Counted from the first letter of the stretch, positions 1 to 6,716 are shown. The stretch is 9,274 nucleotides of DNA from Candidatus Gastranaerophilales bacterium (GCA_028691575.1 JAQUYY010000059.1:1-9274), one strand, 5' to 3'. The notes: generated from the sequence alone by a model not told the origin. Numbers and translations: made by a program.

Positions 1-936
1 TTCATGGGCTTTTTTGTTTAAAAGTTCAATTGCTTGCTCAATATTATCTATCAAAATAATGCAAGAATTTTTTAATTCTTCTTTTGCTATCAATGCTGTT
101 TCTAAAGTAGATAAAAATTCGTTAATTGCTTTTATAACAGTATTTGCAAAGTCTTGAGAAGTCGTTATTAAGACAGCTTGTGCTTCTTTATCATGTTCTG
201 CTTGAGCCAGCATATCTGCTGCAACAAATTTAGGGTTAGATGTCTCATCTGCTACAATCATAACCTCACTTGGACCTGCAAGAAAATCTATTCCGCAAAT
301 ACCGTATACTTCTTTTTTAGCTGCAGTAACAAATTTATTTCCCGGACCTACAATTTTATCAACTTTTGGAATGGTTTCCGTACCATATGCCATAGCTGCA
401 ATTGCTTGAACTCCGCCGATTTTAAAGATTCTATCAGCTCCTGCAATCTTGCAAGCTGCAATTGTTACAGGTTGAATCTTTGGGCTGCAAACTATAACTT
501 CTTTTACGCCTGCAACTTTTGCCGGAACAACTGTCATTATAGCAGATGAAGGTAGCGGATAATTTCCTCCGGGTACATATGAACCTGTTTTTTCAATAGA
601 TATTATTCTATGCCCTAAGGTTGAACCGTCAATTTCCGTTTCCATTGCCATAATTGTTTCAAATTGCCTTTTAGCAAAATTTTTAACATTTTCAACAGAT
701 TTTTTTATTGCTCCAATAACATTTTTGGGGGTTTGATTTATCGCATTATCAATTTCAGCTTGGGTAACTTCAAATTTTTCAAAATCACCATCGCCAAATT
801 TAGCACTATAAGCTCTAATAGCCTTATCACCATTATTTTTGACATCTTCAATTATAGAATTGACGATGTCAATTCCTTCAAATTTTTTATATTCAAAAAA
901 CTTATCGTCTAATTCATTGAATTTTAAAATCTTCAT
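1..936 (-). CDS. hisD: Histidinol dehydrogenase HisD (partial, C-terminus outside window)
   Basis: This enzyme carries out the last two oxidations of histidine synthesis, L-histidinol to L-histidine with two NAD+, as a cytosolic zinc-dependent homodimer. The frame starts at ATG 936-934 and runs open to base 1, giving 312 of the usual ~430 residues. Family motifs seen are GSYVPGG (118-124), a GPGN motif (197-200), LAGPSEV (219-225) and ADMLAQAEHD (240-249). Gln245 and His248 match E. coli zinc ligands Gln259 and His262. The last codon, Glu312 in ..KKAHE, lies 64 residues after His248, the same spacing as E. coli His262 to catalytic Glu326. The window therefore stops at the active-site Glu-His pair, and His367, Asp360 and His419 equivalents cannot be checked. 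The start lies 9 bases after the stop of the HisA-HisI-HisE gene, so the two are almost certainly co-transcribed. The ribosome site is weak (AGG before an A-rich spacer). Confidence 0.96.
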   Translation of the reverse strand, partial: MKILKFNELDDKFFEYKKFEGIDIVNSIIEDVKNNGDKAIRAYSAKFGDGDFEKFEVTQAEIDNAINQTPKNVIGAIKKSVENVKNFAKRQFETIMAMETEIDGSTLGHRIISIEKTGSYVPGGNYPLPSSAIMTVVPAKVAGVKEVIVCSPKIQPVTIAACKIAGADRIFKIGGVQAIAAMAYGTETIPKVDKIVGPGNKFVTAAKKEVYGICGIDFLAGPSEVMIVADETSNPKFVAADMLAQAEHDKEAQAVLITTSQDFANTVIKAINEFLSTLETALIAKEELKNSCIILIDNIEQAIELLNKKAHE

Positions 937-945
937 TTTTTGAGC

Positions 946-2172
946 CTAATTGCGTCTTTGTGCTAAATGATTTTTTACATCATCAATAGTTACGCCATGT
1001 TTAACCATATATGTAAGGACAAAATATGTTAAATCAGCCACTTCCCAGATGATTTCTTCTCTTTTATCAGCATGTATAACTTCAAATGCCTCTTCATTAA
1101 TTTTTCTTTTTAAAAACGTTTCATCTTTGAATAACTTTGTTGTAAAAGAATTTTCAGGCATTTTTGTTTGTCTGTCTTCTAAAACTTCATAAAGTTCTTT
1201 TAGATTAAATTTCTTGTTTTCAAAACAGGAATATGAGCCGGTATGACAAGCTACACCTTTTTGTTCTACGAGGAAAAGAAGTGTATCTTTATCGCAGTCA
1301 TATTTAATCTTTTTTAAGTTTTGAATATTGCCTGATGTTAAACCTTTTGTCCAAATTTCATTGCGAGATCTGGAAAAATAAGTACCCAAGCCTTTTTCAA
1401 AAGCAATTTTTAAAGATTCTTTATTGCTATAAGCTACCATCAAAACTTGCATGGTATTTATATCTTGCACAACAGTCGGAACAATCCCGTTTCCTTTTTC
1501 AAAATCAATTAATTCGCTGAATGCATCCTCTAATTTTATTGCACCTGTATAAATAGCCATTCCTAATTGTGAATTAATGCCCATTTTATCAAGTTTTACA
1601 ATTTCATCAATTGTGCTGATTCCACCTGCTGCAACAATTTCTTTTTTAGTTTTAGAACGGATTTTTTCATATGCTTCTAAGTCAGTTCCCTGCATCATTC
1701 CTTCTTTTTCAACAATTGTATACAAGTACCCCGAACAAAGATTGTCAAAACGTCTTATAAAGTCTTCCGGAGTAGCATTAATTTGTTTATGCCAACCTTC
1801 ATGAACGATTTTTCCCTGATTTGCATCAAGAGCAACTAAAACTTTTTCTTTTGGTAAAAGATTTAACAAGTTTTCAGATGCAGCTGTTCCGATTATGATT
1901 TTTTTAGCTCCTGCTGCAATTATTTCTTTTGCTTTTTCAACGGATCTAATACCGCCACCGACTCTACAATCATATTTTTTACAAAGTTTTTTGATTATCT
2001 CTAAATTTGAACCTTTACCCATAGCGGCATCGATATCCACTACAGCTATTTCGCCAAAATGGCTAAAATACCCTGCCAGTTCAAAAACATTTTCTTTTTC
2101 TAAAACTTTTTCTTTACCCTGCTTAAGCTGAACAGCTTTGCCGTCCATAATGTCAATACTAGGTATAATCAT
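946..2172 (-). CDS. hisA-hisIE: Trifunctional histidine biosynthesis fusion HisA-HisI-HisE
   Basis: One 408-residue frame joins three histidine enzymes. Residues 1-~222 are a HisA (ProFAR isomerase) TIM barrel, with catalytic-type Asp7 and Asp116 (VALD) and the phosphate loops VGGGIRS (71-77) and AAGGIS (181-186). Residues ~229-320 are HisI (phosphoribosyl-AMP cyclohydrolase), with VVQD, SRSR (267-270), GLTSGN (277-282), metal site DCDKD (292-296), and zinc cysteines 293, 309 and 316. Residues ~325-408 are HisE (phosphoribosyl-ATP pyrophosphatase), with a KINEEAFEV helix (Glu360, Glu361, Glu364) and EVAD (377-380). HisIE fusions are common, but a HisA domain in front is not one I recognise as usual. 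The junction near 222-230 has almost no linker. The fused steps are 2, 3 and 4, consecutive in the pathway. The ATG is preceded by GGCGGTGA, a good ribosome site. The HisA loop that reads TEIEKDGT in Thermotoga maritima reads TIVEKEGM here, replacing the conserved Asp with Glu157. Confidence 0.95.
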   Translation of the reverse strand: MIIPSIDIMDGKAVQLKQGKEKVLEKENVFELAGYFSHFGEIAVVDIDAAMGKGSNLEIIKKLCKKYDCRVGGGIRSVEKAKEIIAAGAKKIIIGTAASENLLNLLPKEKVLVALDANQGKIVHEGWHKQINATPEDFIRRFDNLCSGYLYTIVEKEGMMQGTDLEAYEKIRSKTKKEIVAAGGISTIDEIVKLDKMGINSQLGMAIYTGAIKLEDAFSELIDFEKGNGIVPTVVQDINTMQVLMVAYSNKESLKIAFEKGLGTYFSRSRNEIWTKGLTSGNIQNLKKIKYDCDKDTLLFLVEQKGVACHTGSYSCFENKKFNLKELYEVLEDRQTKMPENSFTTKLFKDETFLKRKINEEAFEVIHADKREEIIWEVADLTYFVLTYMVKHGVTIDDVKNHLAQRRN

Positions 2173-2189
2173 CTTTCACCGCCAATTCT

Positions 2190-2205
2190 AAGTTAACCGT
2201 AACTT
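2190..2205. repeat. Inverted repeat in the hisA-hisIE leader
   Basis: AAGTTA, then ACCG, then TAACTT forms a perfect 6-base-arm inverted repeat between hisF and the HisA fusion gene. It lies just downstream of the proposed -10 box, at about the transcription start. It could be a repressor site or a small leader hairpin. In DNA this rich in A+T a 6-base arm can arise by chance, so the role is a guess. Confidence 0.35.
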
Positions 2206-2213
2206 TTATAATA

Positions 2214-2242
2214 ATTATAGCTTAAATATTTTTACTTGGAAA
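2214..2242 (-). promoter_or_regulatory. Possible internal sigma70 promoter for hisA-hisIE/hisD
   Basis: On the minus strand a perfect -10 box TATAAT (2219-2214) lies 17 bases from TTTCCA (2242-2237), which matches four of six -35 consensus positions. Transcription would start near 2207, giving a leader of about 35 bases before the ATG at 2172. The 76-base gap between hisF and the fusion gene contrasts with the 2- and 9-base gaps elsewhere in this his cluster, which fits an extra promoter here. Confidence 0.5.
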
Positions 2243-2248
2243 TGATTA

Positions 2249-3007
2249 TTAAAATCTAATGGGAATTTTATTTGCACTTAAATGTTTTTTTAATTCGGGA
2301 ACAGGTAATGTATCAAAATGAAAAATTGATGCAGCCAGTGCAGCATCGGCATGCCCGTTTATAAATACATCAGAAAAATGTTGTGGATTTGCACCTGCTC
2401 CACCTGATGCAATAATAGGAATGTTTACATTTGTTGACACAATTTTTGTGATTTCTATATCAAACCCTTTTTGAGTTCCGTCAGCATCCATTGAGGTTAA
2501 CAAAATTTCACCTGCACCAAGGCTTTCTACTTGTTTAACCCAATCTAATACTTTAATTCCCGTATTTTTTTGTCCGGCATTAATATAAACATAAAAATCG
2601 CCGTCTTTTCTTTTTGCATCAACTGCAATTACTATACATTGAGAACCGAAGGTTTGTGAGCTTTGTTTTATTATTTCAGGGTTTTTAACTGCAAAAGAAT
2701 TTAGAGAAACTTTGTCAGCTCCTGCTAAAAGAAGATTTCTGATATCTTCGATTGTTTTAATTCCGCCACCTACAGTAAAAGGGATAAAAACTTGTTTTGC
2801 AACATTTTCAACAACATTAATCATTGTTGCTCGTCCTTCATTTGTTGCAGTTATATCAAGAAAAACAAGCTCATCTGCACCCTGATCCGAATATTTTTTT
2901 GCCAGACTAATCGGATCTCCGGCATATTTTAAATTTTGAAAATTTACACCCTTTACTGTTTGTCCGTCTTTAACATCCAGACATGGGATTATTCTTTTTG
3001 CCAGCAT
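2249..3007 (-). CDS. hisF: Imidazole glycerol phosphate synthase subunit HisF
   Basis: HisF is the cyclase half of imidazole glycerol phosphate synthase. It uses ammonia channelled from its glutaminase partner HisH to convert PRFAR into imidazole glycerol phosphate and AICAR, step 5 of histidine synthesis. The 252-residue length is standard. Catalytic Asp11 (PCLD) and Asp130 (IAVDAKR) are both present at their usual numbers. VGGGI (79-83), TSMDADGT and ASGGAG form the paired phosphate-binding loops of the half-barrels. The C-terminal motif IPIRF is typical of the family. The ATG at 3007 lies two bases after the stop of the upstream MerR-like gene, so translation is probably coupled. HisH is absent from the window and would be expected elsewhere in the genome. 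Confidence 0.98.
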   Translation of the reverse strand: MLAKRIIPCLDVKDGQTVKGVNFQNLKYAGDPISLAKKYSDQGADELVFLDITATNEGRATMINVVENVAKQVFIPFTVGGGIKTIEDIRNLLLAGADKVSLNSFAVKNPEIIKQSSQTFGSQCIVIAVDAKRKDGDFYVYINAGQKNTGIKVLDWVKQVESLGAGEILLTSMDADGTQKGFDIEITKIVSTNVNIPIIASGGAGANPQHFSDVFINGHADAALAASIFHFDTLPVPELKKHLSANKIPIRF

Positions 3008-3009
3008 TA

Positions 3010-3558
3010 TTATCTTTTCACATAAAATCCAAAACCAAGAGGTATATACTGTTCAGCTTGATTTTTTAATTCATAATTTTCTTTTGTTAAATTATTCATT
3101 TTTTGTCTTAATTTTTCATTTTCAGTTTTGCATCTGATAAGTTCAACAACAACTTCGTCCATGCCATCAAGTTTTTCATCAATGATATTAGAGAGTTTTT
3201 CAACAATGCTTTCTTGAGATTCAATTATAGCATTTGCTATAGCTGTAATATCTTCTTTAACAGCTTGTGCTGCAGGTTTTTTAGCAATAGTTGCAGGTGG
3301 TTGAGCAGGTAAATTCTTTTGCTCAGCTATTTGTTGTCCTTTATTATGCAGTCCTTTTATTTTTTTTAAAATTTCGACATCATTTTCAAGGAAAAAAGTT
3401 TTTCCTGTATTTCTATCCCTTTTTGGTGAGACATAAACCTGTTTGCATAAATTACTAATATCCTGAGCATCCATAGAGAGGATATTTCTTACTTCATCAG
3501 GGGTATAAACTTTCCCTGTATATTTATTACTTTGATTCGTTCCTTCTGCTAAATTCAA
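3010..3558 (-). CDS. MerR-type HTH / coiled-coil protein, function unknown
   Basis: The predicted protein has 182 residues. Residues ~16-75 look like a MerR-family winged helix: a YTPDEVRNIL opening helix pair, a recognition region to about residue 42, a wing with RDRNTGKTFF (47-56), then ENDVEILKKIKGL. A Pro/Ala-rich linker follows (~83-100). Next come long helices (~102-168) with heptad-like Leu/Ile/Val spacing, including NEKLRQKMNNLTKENYELKN, which is a probable coiled coil. The tail IPLGFGFYVKR is hydrophobic and aromatic. No metal-binding cysteines or ligand domain follow the HTH, unlike classic MerR regulators. Size and layout resemble Bacillus RacA (MerR-like HTH plus coiled coil, about 184 residues), but this is a likeness of architecture only. 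The start is TTG, supported by a strong ribosome site. It lies two bases before hisF, so it shares the his transcript. Confidence 0.85.
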   Translation of the reverse strand: MNLAEGTNQSNKYTGKVYTPDEVRNILSMDAQDISNLCKQVYVSPKRDRNTGKTFFLENDVEILKKIKGLHNKGQQIAEQKNLPAQPPATIAKKPAAQAVKEDITAIANAIIESQESIVEKLSNIIDEKLDGMDEVVVELIRCKTENEKLRQKMNNLTKENYELKNQAEQYIPLGFGFYVKR

Positions 3559-3565
3559 TTATCAT

Positions 3566-3573
3566 TCCCTCTT
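3566..3573 (-). promoter_or_regulatory. Ribosome binding site deciding a TTG start
   Basis: AAGAGGGA on the minus strand lies seven bases before TTG 3558-3556. An ATG between them is out of frame and meets a stop after 12 codons. The next in-frame ATG falls inside the HTH domain (residue 29). TTG is therefore the best start for the MerR-like gene. Confidence 0.75.
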
Positions 3574-3636
3574 ATTCACCCGAGTCATACAAAATATTTA
3601 ACCATAAGTTGCCATGATTTATAAAATATTTATTTT

Positions 3637-3665
3637 AGTTAAGCTTATTATTTGAAACATGTCAA
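3637..3665 (-). promoter_or_regulatory. Possible promoter for the MerR-like gene and his cluster
   Basis: The minus strand has a perfect -35 box TTGACA (3665-3660), 17 bases before TTAACT (3642-3637), a poor -10 match (three of six). A perfect -35 with a weak -10 is typical of a promoter needing an activator, but that is inference. The leader would be about 70 bases. I see no terminator between the lipoprotein stop (3695) and this site, so read-through from upstream is also possible. Confidence 0.4.
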
Positions 3666-3694
3666 TTATTTTTCAAAAAGTTAATATAATTCTG

Positions 3695-4456
3695 TTATTT
3701 TATGTAAAAAGATAAAGCAAATTTTTCTTTATCATTAAGCGATACAGTTAATTCGTAATTGCCTGTTGGCCAAGTGTTTTGAGGTTTTTTTAATTCAAAA
3801 TCATATATTTTTTGTTCATTTGGGACAAAAGTTATGCTATTTACTAAAATTTTCAAATTATCAATTCCCCTGTAAAAATATTTTAATGTGATTTTTGAAT
3901 TTTCGTCCGGAAGTAAAATTTCAATTTTTGCAGGTATTTCATTTGCGAATTTATTGAAAAATTTGTTATTATTTTTTCCAACAGATACTTTACCTATTAT
4001 TCCATCCCCTAAGACTTGCGGCGATGTAGTTTTTAACATTTTTATAAGTTCAAAAGTTTTAACATCTTCAGGATTTAGTTGTAAATATTTATTTAAAAAA
4101 TTTACAGCTTCGGTGTAATTTCCCAACGATTTGTATGTAATTCCGATATTATAATATAATTTTTCATTGTCAGGTGATATTTTTAGGGCTTTTTGCCAAA
4201 TATCAACAGCAGATTCAAGTTGATAATTTTTTGCATAAGCAAGTCCTAAATTATAATATGTATCGTCAAAATCAGGGTATAATTCGATTAAATCACTAAA
4301 TATATTTATAGATTTATCAAAATTTTGATGATTATACTCAGCCATGCCTTGTTTAAAAAGCTCATCTTTTTCATTTAAAGATACTTGTTTTTGTCCGTTA
4401 GTACATCCGCAAGTAAAAAATATTAATAGAATTGTAACTGTTAAAATTCTTTTCAT
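3695..4456 (-). CDS. TPR-repeat lipoprotein, function unknown
   Basis: The protein has 253 residues counted from ATG 4456. A TTG two codons earlier is in frame but has no better ribosome site. The N-terminus is a lipoprotein signal: MKR, a hydrophobic stretch of about 12 residues, then TCGC, with Cys18 the likely lipidated residue after Gly17. Three tetratricopeptide repeats follow at about 30-63, 64-97 and 98-131, recognisable from the Gly/Ala/Pro pattern (YYNLGLAYA, DIWQKALKISPDN, YYNIGITYKSLGNYTEAV, LQLNPED). Residues ~172-253 form a separate, probably beta-rich domain containing WPTGNYELTVSL, which looks like an Ig-like fold. TPR lipoproteins usually act as scaffolds at the envelope, and no specific partner can be named. 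It lies between the chemotaxis receptor terminator and the his cluster. Confidence 0.85.
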   Translation of the reverse strand: MKRILTVTILLIFFTCGCTNGQKQVSLNEKDELFKQGMAEYNHQNFDKSINIFSDLIELYPDFDDTYYNLGLAYAKNYQLESAVDIWQKALKISPDNEKLYYNIGITYKSLGNYTEAVNFLNKYLQLNPEDVKTFELIKMLKTTSPQVLGDGIIGKVSVGKNNNKFFNKFANEIPAKIEILLPDENSKITLKYFYRGIDNLKILVNSITFVPNEQKIYDFELKKPQNTWPTGNYELTVSLNDKEKFALSFYIK

Positions 4457-4464
4457 AATCAAAC

Positions 4465-4470
4465 ATTATA
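4465..4470 (-). promoter_or_regulatory. -10 box very close to the lipoprotein start
   Basis: A perfect TATAAT on the minus strand ends eight bases before the ATG at 4456. A start point six to eight bases downstream would fall within one or two bases of the ATG, giving a leaderless or nearly leaderless mRNA. This agrees with the lack of any visible ribosome site. The -35 region (TAAAAA at 17 bases) is weak, so the box could be chance in AT-rich DNA. Confidence 0.35.
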
Positions 4471-4494
4471 AACTAAAATTTAATTTCTTTTTAT

Positions 4495-4529
4495 AAGAAA
4501 AAATCGGTTAAAATTAATTAACCGATTTT
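4495..4529 (-). terminator. Intrinsic terminator after the chemotaxis receptor gene
   Basis: AAAATCGGTTAA (4500-4511) and TTAACCGATTTT (4518-4529) form a perfect 12-base-pair stem with a six-base loop. On the minus strand it is followed by a T-rich tract (TTTTTTCTT including the stem end). It lies 22 bases after the receptor stop and before the lipoprotein gene, so it separates these two transcripts. Confidence 0.88.
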
Positions 4530-4551
4530 AGAAACAATATTTTTTAAAATG

Positions 4552-6672
4552 TTATATTCTAAATACAGCGATTTGTTTTTTTAAATTTTCTGCTGTTTTA
4601 GACAAATCTTGAGCACTAGCATTAATTTGTTGAGTACCGGCAGATTGCTCTTCTGTAATACTTGCTATTTCTTCAGCACTGGCTGAGGTTTCTTCTGTTA
4701 TTGATGAAACATTTTCCATCATTCTTACCACCTTATCAGAATTTTCGGCTAAAGTATTAACATCAAGAGAAATTGCAGCAATTTGCTCGCTTGTAAGTTT
4801 TGCTGCCAATAAAATTTCAGTAAGTGCTTTTTCAGCATCACTTACAATATTAACGCCATTTTCTACTTCATCAGAAACTTCATTTATTGTTGTAATTGTT
4901 CCATTAGTTTTTGTTTGAATTTCTTTAATCATTAGAGTAATTTTATCGGTAGCTTCAGCTGATTGTCCGGCAAGTTTTTTCACTTCTTCTGCTACAACCG
5001 CAAAACCTTTTCCATGCTCGCCTGCTCTTGCAGCTTCGATAGCAGCATTTAGGGCAAGTAAATTGGTTTGATTTGCTATACCTTTGATTAAATCAACTAT
5101 TTGTTCTATATCTTCACTTAATTTACCAAGTTGATTTATTGATTGAGAAGCATCTGTTGCTATATCTTTAATTTCATTTATTTTTTCAATAGCTTTTTTA
5201 GAATACAAAGCTCCTGATTGTGCGTTATTTTCCGTAGATTTTGATAAATCTACGGTTTTTTCGGCATTATCATAAATTCGTTTTACTGCTATATTAACTT
5301 GATTAATATTATCCAAGCTTTCGCCCACATTATTTGCTTGCTCCTGTGAACCTGAAGCCAATTGACCGACACTAATAGCAACTTGTTGCGCTCCTTCAGC
5401 GGTTTGATTTGATGCAACGGATATTTCAGCAGAACCTTTTGATACATTATCTACAGATTCCAAAACATTGCCAATTAATTTTCTTAAATTATTAGTCATT
5501 ATAGAAAAATTATTCTCCAAATATCCGATTTCATCGTTTAATCCGCTTTTTTTAATTTCTGCAGTTAAATCGCCGTCAGAAATTTTCTTTGATACTTCAG
5601 CTAAATTATTGATAGGAATACTGAATTTATTACTAAAAAATATAACCGTAGGAATAAAAATAGCAATTACAACAAATAGACTAATTGCGATAACTTTTAA
5701 AAAACTGCTTAATACAATATTCATTACTTGTTTTTCTGACATTGCAACAAAAAATATACCTATAGTTTTTCCCATTGAATTTTTTAAAGGAACATAATAT
5801 GACCACATTGGAATTCCTGCAACATTTGCTCTTCCGACAAAATCTTCCTGATTTATTAAAACTTTATCCACTACTTTTTCTGATAATAAAGTCCCCGTTG
5901 CTCTACCGTTATCACTTCCGGGAACAGATGTTGTAATTCTCAAGTCATCTTTAAAAATCGTTGCTGCTATACCTTCATCACCTTTTTTGACGAGATCAAC
6001 ATATTTATAATTCCTGTTTAAAATTTCTAAAGCAGCAACTGCACCTATAACTTGACCGAAATCATTTTTAACCGGCGTAATTACTGTATTTACAAGAGCA
6101 TCCTCTTCTGTATATTTATCAATAAATCCTTTTTTATATCCTTTAGTTTCTTTTCTTGTCATCTTAACTTTTTCATACAAAGAATTGCTTTCGGCTAACA
6201 AATCTTTTTTCGTTAAAATCTCAAAAGAATTTATTTCTTTATTTTCAATCATAGCTTTTTGTATTACATGATTCAAACTTGTTTTTTCGCCATATGAGCT
6301 GCGATTATGATTACTGGCTATAATAGAACCGTTTCTGTCTAAAATAAAAATTATATCTGCTTTTGTTTTGAAATTTTTTAAATATGCAGAAATAGTGGAA
6401 TCTTTTTTGAAAATGGACTGCTTTATAGCATTGGTATTAGCAATGATATTAGTATCTTTTGCCATAGTCAAATTCTGCTCGACAATAAGCATTTTTAAAT
6501 AATCGTATCTGTTTTTCGCAATATCAACAGCATATTGATGAACAAAAGGAATTACAGAATTTTTAATACTTATTGTAAATGCAATAATAAATAAGAGAGC
6601 AATAAGCCCCGAAAAACATAAAATTTTACTTTTGATTTTTAAAGAATTGTATAAATTCAAAAACTTTTTCAT
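4552..6672 (-). CDS. Methyl-accepting chemotaxis protein with periplasmic Cache-type sensor
   Basis: This 706-residue transmembrane receptor senses a ligand outside the inner membrane and controls the CheA kinase through CheW. Transmembrane helix 1 is about 17-36. The large periplasmic part (~40-315) contains IIFILDRNGSIIASN and a Cache-like segment ATIFKDDLRITTSV ... GRATGT ... VPLKNSMGKTIGIFFVAM, like Cache_3/Cache_2 sensors. Helix 2 is about 317-345. A HAMP domain follows (~346-400, IPINNLAEVSKKISDGDL and the conserved DEIG). The signalling hairpin runs to the C-terminus. Its tip is at ~526-570, with the invariant NQTNLLALNAAIEAARAGE and GKGFAVVAEEVKKLA. Gln/Glu-rich stretches near 423-445 and 660-682 are likely methylation regions. 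There is no C-terminal CheR-tethering pentapeptide. The ATG is preceded by AAGGAAG at five bases. Promoter and terminator flank it, so it is transcribed alone. The ligand cannot be told from sequence. Confidence 0.96.
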   Translation of the reverse strand: MKKFLNLYNSLKIKSKILCFSGLIALLFIIAFTISIKNSVIPFVHQYAVDIAKNRYDYLKMLIVEQNLTMAKDTNIIANTNAIKQSIFKKDSTISAYLKNFKTKADIIFILDRNGSIIASNHNRSSYGEKTSLNHVIQKAMIENKEINSFEILTKKDLLAESNSLYEKVKMTRKETKGYKKGFIDKYTEEDALVNTVITPVKNDFGQVIGAVAALEILNRNYKYVDLVKKGDEGIAATIFKDDLRITTSVPGSDNGRATGTLLSEKVVDKVLINQEDFVGRANVAGIPMWSYYVPLKNSMGKTIGIFFVAMSEKQVMNIVLSSFLKVIAISLFVVIAIFIPTVIFFSNKFSIPINNLAEVSKKISDGDLTAEIKKSGLNDEIGYLENNFSIMTNNLRKLIGNVLESVDNVSKGSAEISVASNQTAEGAQQVAISVGQLASGSQEQANNVGESLDNINQVNIAVKRIYDNAEKTVDLSKSTENNAQSGALYSKKAIEKINEIKDIATDASQSINQLGKLSEDIEQIVDLIKGIANQTNLLALNAAIEAARAGEHGKGFAVVAEEVKKLAGQSAEATDKITLMIKEIQTKTNGTITTINEVSDEVENGVNIVSDAEKALTEILLAAKLTSEQIAAISLDVNTLAENSDKVVRMMENVSSITEETSASAEEIASITEEQSAGTQQINASAQDLSKTAENLKKQIAVFRI
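5232..5261 (+). other. Terminator-like hairpin antisense within the receptor gene
   Basis: CCGTAGATTT (5232-5241), loop TGAT, and AAATCTACGG (5246-5255) make a perfect 10-base-pair stem, followed on the plus strand by six T residues (5256-5261). This has the layout of an intrinsic terminator for transcription opposite to the receptor gene. It lies in codons for residues ~474-481, in the variable helix before the signalling tip. The same fold could also form in the sense mRNA, but without a downstream U tract. Confidence 0.5.
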
Positions 6673-6716
6673 AATAACTTCCTTCCAAACAGCTAAAAAT
6701 AATCAAATCACTTTCG

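Noticed and set aside
178..549. Open plus-strand frame of 123 codons
   Set aside because: It lies wholly opposite hisD, is full of Cys, Asn and Phe as expected from antisense AT-rich DNA, and has no recognisable domain.
664..912. Open plus-strand frame of 82 codons
   Set aside because: It is antisense to the hisD N-terminal region, where the opposite strand clearly encodes the conserved enzyme.
1490..1510. HisA-HisI junction as an assembly or frameshift artefact
   Set aside because: The frame is continuous, the HisI start-like sequence DFEKGNGIVP follows naturally, and both domains keep their key residues. A real fusion is the simpler reading.
1335..2131. Three short plus-strand open frames
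   Set aside because: All lie opposite the HisA-HisI-HisE fusion and show no family features or ribosome sites.
3591..3632. Direct repeat AAAATATTTA, two copies 32 bases apart
   Set aside because: The spacing of about three helical turns is suggestive, but a ten-base all-A/T repeat is expected by chance here.
3661..3694. Possible terminator after the lipoprotein gene
   Set aside because: CTTTTTGAAAAA can pair, but has no usable loop or GC pairs and no proper U tract. I do not call it.
4457..4462. TTG start two codons upstream of the lipoprotein ATG
   Set aside because: It has no ribosome site, and the ATG at 4456 gives a standard MKR signal peptide start.
5468..5797. Open plus-strand frame of 109 codons with hydrophobic stretches
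   Set aside because: It is the antisense of the receptor membrane helix 2 and HAMP region. The hydrophobicity comes from the AT-rich complement.
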